In this document: piece after piece, positions 1 through 6,100 of the stretch
Numbering within the stretch: position 1 is the first letter of the stretch
How the letters are laid out: the number at the start of each line of letters is the position of its first letter
Assembly (NCBI GenBank): GCA_027858455.1
Contig: JAQICQ010000119.1
Coordinates: 1 to 7,478 of the forward strand
From: Elusimicrobiota bacterium
GTDB lineage: Bacteria; CG03; SLGR01; JAGXOG01
Length of the DNA: 7,478 nt
Direction: 5' to 3'
Translations under genes and position numbers: made by a program
The notes under the pieces: model-generated
The model's database searches: none
Seen by the model: the letters and a program-made list of their open reading frames with translations, nothing else
What the model was told of the DNA's origin: nothing

Positions 1-162
1 TCCTTTACCGTAAGCGGCTCGCCGTGGACGCTTGCTAATATCTCAACAAATGCCTGGACCGACGGGGAGACATATACTGTGCTTACAAGGGCTTATGACG
101 ATGTCACTAACAGCGAATCGGAAGGTAAAGCTGAAGCTGCAAACGCTCATGATTTTATCTGC
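1..162 (+). repeat. Type A Ig-like unit A0 (truncated at the window edge)
   Basis: This is the C-terminal part of a type A unit, residues 1-54. It shows the closing pattern of the family: a Trp (W19), then DGETYTVLTRAYDD (21-34), which matches the RAYD, KSYD and ATD endings of the following units. Cys54 is one of only four cysteines in the fragment. Its beginning lies upstream of the window, so the number of A units in the whole protein is unknown. Confidence 0.75.
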
Positions 163-3100
163 GACCGGACACTGCCTCAGTCGTATATAAGAAACCCGGA
201 AATATATGTTAATGAATTTAACAATTTAAGCGAACTGGACAGAGTGGAAGGCACCGCTTACGATGCTTTTGGAATAAGCAAAGTGGAGTTATCCGTAAAG
301 AAATCACTGGGTAATAAATACTGGCATAAAGGCGTAGGATGGAGTGACGGCGAAGAATTCTTTACAACAAATCTTTCTGCGGGTTCAACATACTGGTGGA
401 TAGACGAGATTAATTTTGATTCCAGCTGTGAGTACTTAATAAAATCTCGTGCCTATGATAATAATACTCCGATCGCTAATGATGAAGGCGATCCGCAGGC
501 CGACGGCGTAGGTACCGACAGTTTCCATAAGACGAATATAGATCTCGTAGCGCCTGATTCGCTTATAGAAGCCCCAACTGACGGAACTACGCTTAGTTCT
601 CTTGCCGGAGGCGGTATTACCGGTACGGCTGAAGACTATAACAGCCAGAGTGTTATAACATTTGTCAAGATAAGAATATCCGATATCACAGATGCCACAA
701 CTGAATATTACGATCTTGCAGACTGGGTTGCCTCTAAAGAAAATTGGCACAACACCAATCTCTTTGGAGCCGGCGCGTCCATAAGCTGGGATGCAACGGG
801 CTTAAATATTACCGACTCAATCTGGACTTCCGGCAACAGGTACAGGATTGAAACATATTCAAAGGATTCGGCGACACCTGAAAATATCGAGACGTCATAT
901 TCAACAATAACATTTACTTATGATAATACAGCGCCTGTATCTGGTATAGAGTTTCCAGTAGATACAGATCACTATAAAGCGGGAGCTCTGGGCCAGACCA
1001 TATACGGCACGGCCGTTGACGCTACTTCCGATGTGCAGACGGTAGAACTGAGTATTTTACAGAAAAGCGCGACAAAATGGTTTAGCGGTACCGGTTTTAT
1101 TGATGGCACCACTACATGGATTGATGTGGGGATAACTCCCGGAACCACCAACTGGTCATATACTGATGTCGATTTAAAGTGGACGACTGACGAAAAATAT
1201 GTATTTAAAACAAAATCTTATGATGATATAGGCAATGAATCATCAGCAAGCGCGCCCCTTGAGGTTGTCTATGACGAGACCGTTCCGGTTACAACTATTG
1301 GTAACCCGGCAGACGGGTCAACGAAACAGAAAAATTTACTGACGACACTCTCCGGAACGGCGTCCGATACCGCGCCGGGGCTTGTAAATAATGTTAAATT
1401 TTCGCTTAAAATTGAGGATTACCCTTCGGTCGGCACAGATTATCACTGGGACGGTTCTACATGGGTATGGACAGGAACCTACGACACTGATTTACCAATT
1501 TCGGCAAGTTATCCACAGAATACGCAAAGCAATACCTGGTCGTACGGATTTGACGCTTCAATGTGGCAGACAGGTAAATACTATGTGTTAAAGACATGGG
1601 CAACTGATAAAGCAACTAACGAAGAGGCTGTAATGCCGACTTCAAGGTTTAGGGTAATACTTCCGGCAACCCATTTTGATGTAAATTTTACATTCCCGCC
1701 GCCTTATACCGCAGGATCCTGGCAGGAGGTTGAGGTTAAGGCGCTTGATAAAGATGAAAATATAGCGCTTACTTACAACGGAACCATAAAAGCAACGACT
1801 AAAGACTCTCTCGGTATAAAGGGCCACCCGCAGACCGAATGGGCCGAAAGTGATATAGATGCCGGTTCCGGCGGTGATGAATATACTTTTACGACTAATG
1901 ACGAAGGTTCCTATAAATATAACTCTTTTGTGAAATTCAAGACCGCCTCTGTAGGCGTGGGCACTTACAAATTTCTCCTTATATATGATACGGCAGCAAC
2001 TACTGTAAACGGTGAAGATTTAGGAATAATCGTTACTCCAACGGTTGCAGAGAGATTACAGGTCGTAGTTCCGGGCGAAACTACAACACCGGGAACGATT
2101 TCAGGGAAGACGGGATCTCCGTATAATCAGACGGCCGGCGCGGGTTTTAATGTTGACGTTAATGTAACTGATGAATTCTGGAATGTAACTGCTGCGACAG
2201 ATACCGTAAATGTAACCACAACCGATCCAAATGATAATATTACAGAACCGGGAAATATTTATGTGGACGGGTCAACAACAACATTTGTAACTATGGTAAC
2301 TGCCGGCGGGAGATATGTTGAAGCCACCTCGGGAGAAGGCTACAACGATTTTCCCGAAAGTAATCCCTATAACAATGAAATAACAGTTGAAGCTGATAAT
2401 CCGACAAGATTGCAGATTATCTTCCCCGGAGAGATACCCGCTCCCGGTACGGCAGAGGGTAAGATCGGCGCACCGACAAAACAGCCTGCCGGAAATGATT
2501 TTACTATCACAATATACGCTACCGATTCAAAATGGAATGTAAATACAGACACGGAGGTTACGGCAGCTATAACTACTACCGATATCTATGATACAGAGCC
2601 GACAGATAAAACACTTACAAACGGCGAGGCGCAGGCTATACTTAATATGAAGACAGCCGACCTGCAGACCGTAACGGCTGTAAATACCGACTCCATACTT
2701 GTTCAGGACAATTCCGATATGACAATTACTTATGGCGCCGGACAGAACCTTCAGGTAATCCTTCCCGGCGAAACAGCCCAGCCCGGTGAATATTCTAGCA
2801 GTCCGGCCCCGGAATCCGAGCCGCCGTTTGGTAAAGACGGAAATCCGGATAGTCAGACAGCCGGCCGGGAATTTACCGTCGGGGCAAGGCTGGTAGATGA
2901 TTATTGGAATGTTAAGGTTGATTCTCAGGTATCGGTGAACCTGACTCCGAGCAACAGTTACGGTGACGTTGCGGTAAATCCAAAGACAATAAACGGTTCC
3001 GGCAATTTCACCGTGACAAATTATACCGCATGGTTCGGAGCGTCCCAGGCAACACATACTATTACAGCTTCTGCCGGAGGGTGGACATCTTATGAGTCCA

Positions 3101-6100
3101 CAGAATATTCACTTATTCCCAATGCCGGAATGAAATTACAGATTCTTCTGCCCGGCGAGACAGCAGACCCGGGTTCGTTAACCGGAAAAACCGATGCGGC
3201 GGATACCCAAATTGCCGGGTCTACATTTGCGGTGACCGTAAATGCTGTTGATGATTACTGGAATGTCCAAAAATCTTCTAATCCCGCTGTTCAAATAACC
3301 GCCCAGCCGGACAGTGATTATAGCGCTGAATCCGCTAAATCGCTGCTTTCGGGAAGCGCGACTTTCTGGGCAGTCTTAAATGACGCTGAAGGTGACCCAT
3401 GGAACATTACCGCTTCTACTTCAGACGGGGATAATATTTTGCCGGACACATCTTCGGATATAGATGTTAGTGTCGGAAATCCTGTGAAACTGCAGATCCT
3501 TTTACCCGGCGAATCCACCGACCCGGGAACATCTGACGGTAAGTCCGAAAATCCGGATAGTCAGACAGCCGGTACTTCATTTAAAGTTACAGTTAACTGT
3601 GTTGATGACAAATGGAACAAAGTTACTTCTACAAATACGGTAATTAGTCTTGATACTGATAGCAATTATGCCGAGCTGCCTCTTACTCAGTCAACATTAG
3701 GTGGGACCACTTCTTTTGCCGTGATTTTATATACTGCCGAAGATACTACATTATCGGCGACCGATAATAATTACGGTATGGTTTCCGACACTTCCACACA
3801 ATTTACAGTAGATGCCGCCGCCTCTGCGCAGAAATTGCAGGTTATTCTTCCCGGCGAGACGGCAGACCCCGGAGAATGGTCCGGCGCCGCCGGCTCTGCC
3901 TCACCGTTCGGTAAAAACGGTTCTCCCTCGCAGCAGACAGCCGGAAATCAGTTTGATGTTACCGTAAATATAGTAGACACATACTTTAATGTAAAAGCTT
4001 CTGTTGAACCCGGCGTCACAGTAGATACCCCCGATGACGACTATGACAGCGAGCCGTCAACTAAGACGCTTACCGGAGGCACTACAATATTCAGCATAGA
4101 TTTCAGGACAGCTCAGGCCTCTTCGGTGGTCCGGGCTGAAGATACCGACGGTGCCGGAAATTATTACGGGATAACAACATCCGCGGGAATAGATGTTATT
4201 GCAAATGATCCGGCAAAGATATTTCTTGTAGCTCCCGGAGAAACTTACGCTAACGGACATCCTATAGGCAAGACCGACAATACTCCTTCCGGCCAGACCG
4301 CCGGAAATGTATTTACTGTTGATGCTTATGTAACGGATCTTTATTATAATACCGTGACTTCAATTTCTCCGGAAGTTGCAATAACTCTTGAAGACACCAA
4401 TTCAACTCCGCCGTCAAACCGTAATCTTGCTTCAGGCACGACTACTTTTGATATAATTTTAAAGACCGCGGGCGACTGGTGGGTTAAAGGGGACGATTTT
4501 TCTGCAACCTATCAGAACTATACCACGCCTGATATTACCGTAGGGGCGGATTCGGCCGTAAAACTTCTTGTCCTTCTTCCCGGAGAAACTTCCGCTCCCG
4601 GCGAAACCGGAGGAAAGACGGGCGCGCCCGATACTCAGGTCGCCGGTCAGGAGTTCTCAATAACAGTCCGCGGAGTTGACAATAATTGGAATATGAAAGA
4701 TGACGGGTCGGCATTGGCGGATGTCCATATTGAGACTGACGACCCGTATGATTCGGCCCCCGCTCCGTTTAATGACCGCTCGCTTTCGGGTGGTGAGACT
4801 AAATTCGGAATAACCTTAAAGAGAGCCGCAACTTCATGGATAAGAGCGACAGATGTCGACGGTACAGCGTTGCTTCAGTATGAGACCGCTCCTGTGGATG
4901 TAGACCCGGACATATTCAGCAGACTTTTAGTAACTCTTCCCGGCGAAAGTCTTCTTGAAGGAAGTCCGTCAGGGAAAACGGGCTCCGCATCTAATCAGAT
5001 TGCCGGACAGCAATTTTTAGTAACTGTCACCGGCACGGACAATAATTTTAATAAAGTAGATACTTCTACGGCAGATATTAATATAACCACCGAAGATCCC
5101 GAGGACGGCACTGATATAGATGCCGCGCTTTCTTCCGGAGAAGCGCTTGAATACGTTACCATAGTATCGAGCGGCACCTGGGAAATATATACAAAACCGG
5201 TTGGATGGGCGGGTATATCAGGCAGTACTTCAACGCCGGTCAATGTAGGTCCTGCGCCTGCTTCAAAACTTCAGATTCTTCTTCCCGGTGAGAGCAGAGC
5301 TCCGGGAACGGTTTCAGGTAAGATAGATACTCCCGACGACCAGATTGCCGGAGTTGAATTTACTCTTACAATAAATGCAGTTGACGATAACTGGAATATT
5401 GATACTTCAACTTCATTTGAAACGCATCTTACTTCAAGCGACGGTTATGCCGGTATTGATGAATATCCTGTCTTATCGGGAGGCACAAAAGAGGTTGCCG
5501 TTACTTTAGTTAAGGCTTCAACCCATACTTTTACAGTAGACGATAACAGAAACCCGGGTATAGTTGCTTCTTACGAGAATCCTGATAAGGTAACGGTTCT
5601 GGCTAATACTGCCACTCAGCTTCTTTCAATACTTCCCGGAGAAAATCATAATCCCGGAGAATACGGCGGCGCGCCCGGAGCTTCACAGCCATACGGCAGA
5701 AACGGCGCGCCTGCTGATCAGACAGCGGGCGTAAATTTCACAGTTACCGTAATGGCTGTTGATGATTGGTTTAATTTAAATACCGCTTCAAATCCGGTTG
5801 TTGATTTACATACGTCCGATACTCATATTGACGATCCATATGTGACAAAAAGTTTTGCTTCAGGCGAGGCAGCCTATACTCTCGCTTACAGAACGCAGGA
5901 ATCGGGCGCATCTATATATGCCACAGACCAGGCAGATATACTTTCTACCGGGACTTCAAATAATTTTAAGGTTGAACCGGCCGCGGCGGTTGAACTCCAG
6001 GTGCTTGTGCCGGGAGAATTCCAGGTAGAAGGTTCCACAGAAAATGGAAAAATAGGTTCTCCGGATATAGCGTACGCGGGAATTCCTTTTGACATAACGG

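Noticed and set aside
1391..1591. 66-codon + strand open frame in another frame
   Set aside because: It overlaps unit A4 out of frame, its translation has no recognisable pattern, and frame 1 is clearly the coding frame.
2527..3057. Antisense open frame of 176 codons on the minus strand, plus shorter antisense frames at 436-750, 2367-2552, 4057-4260 and 4995-5243
   Set aside because: They lie entirely opposite conserved repeat codons and their translations match no domain pattern. They are explained by the codon use of the real gene.
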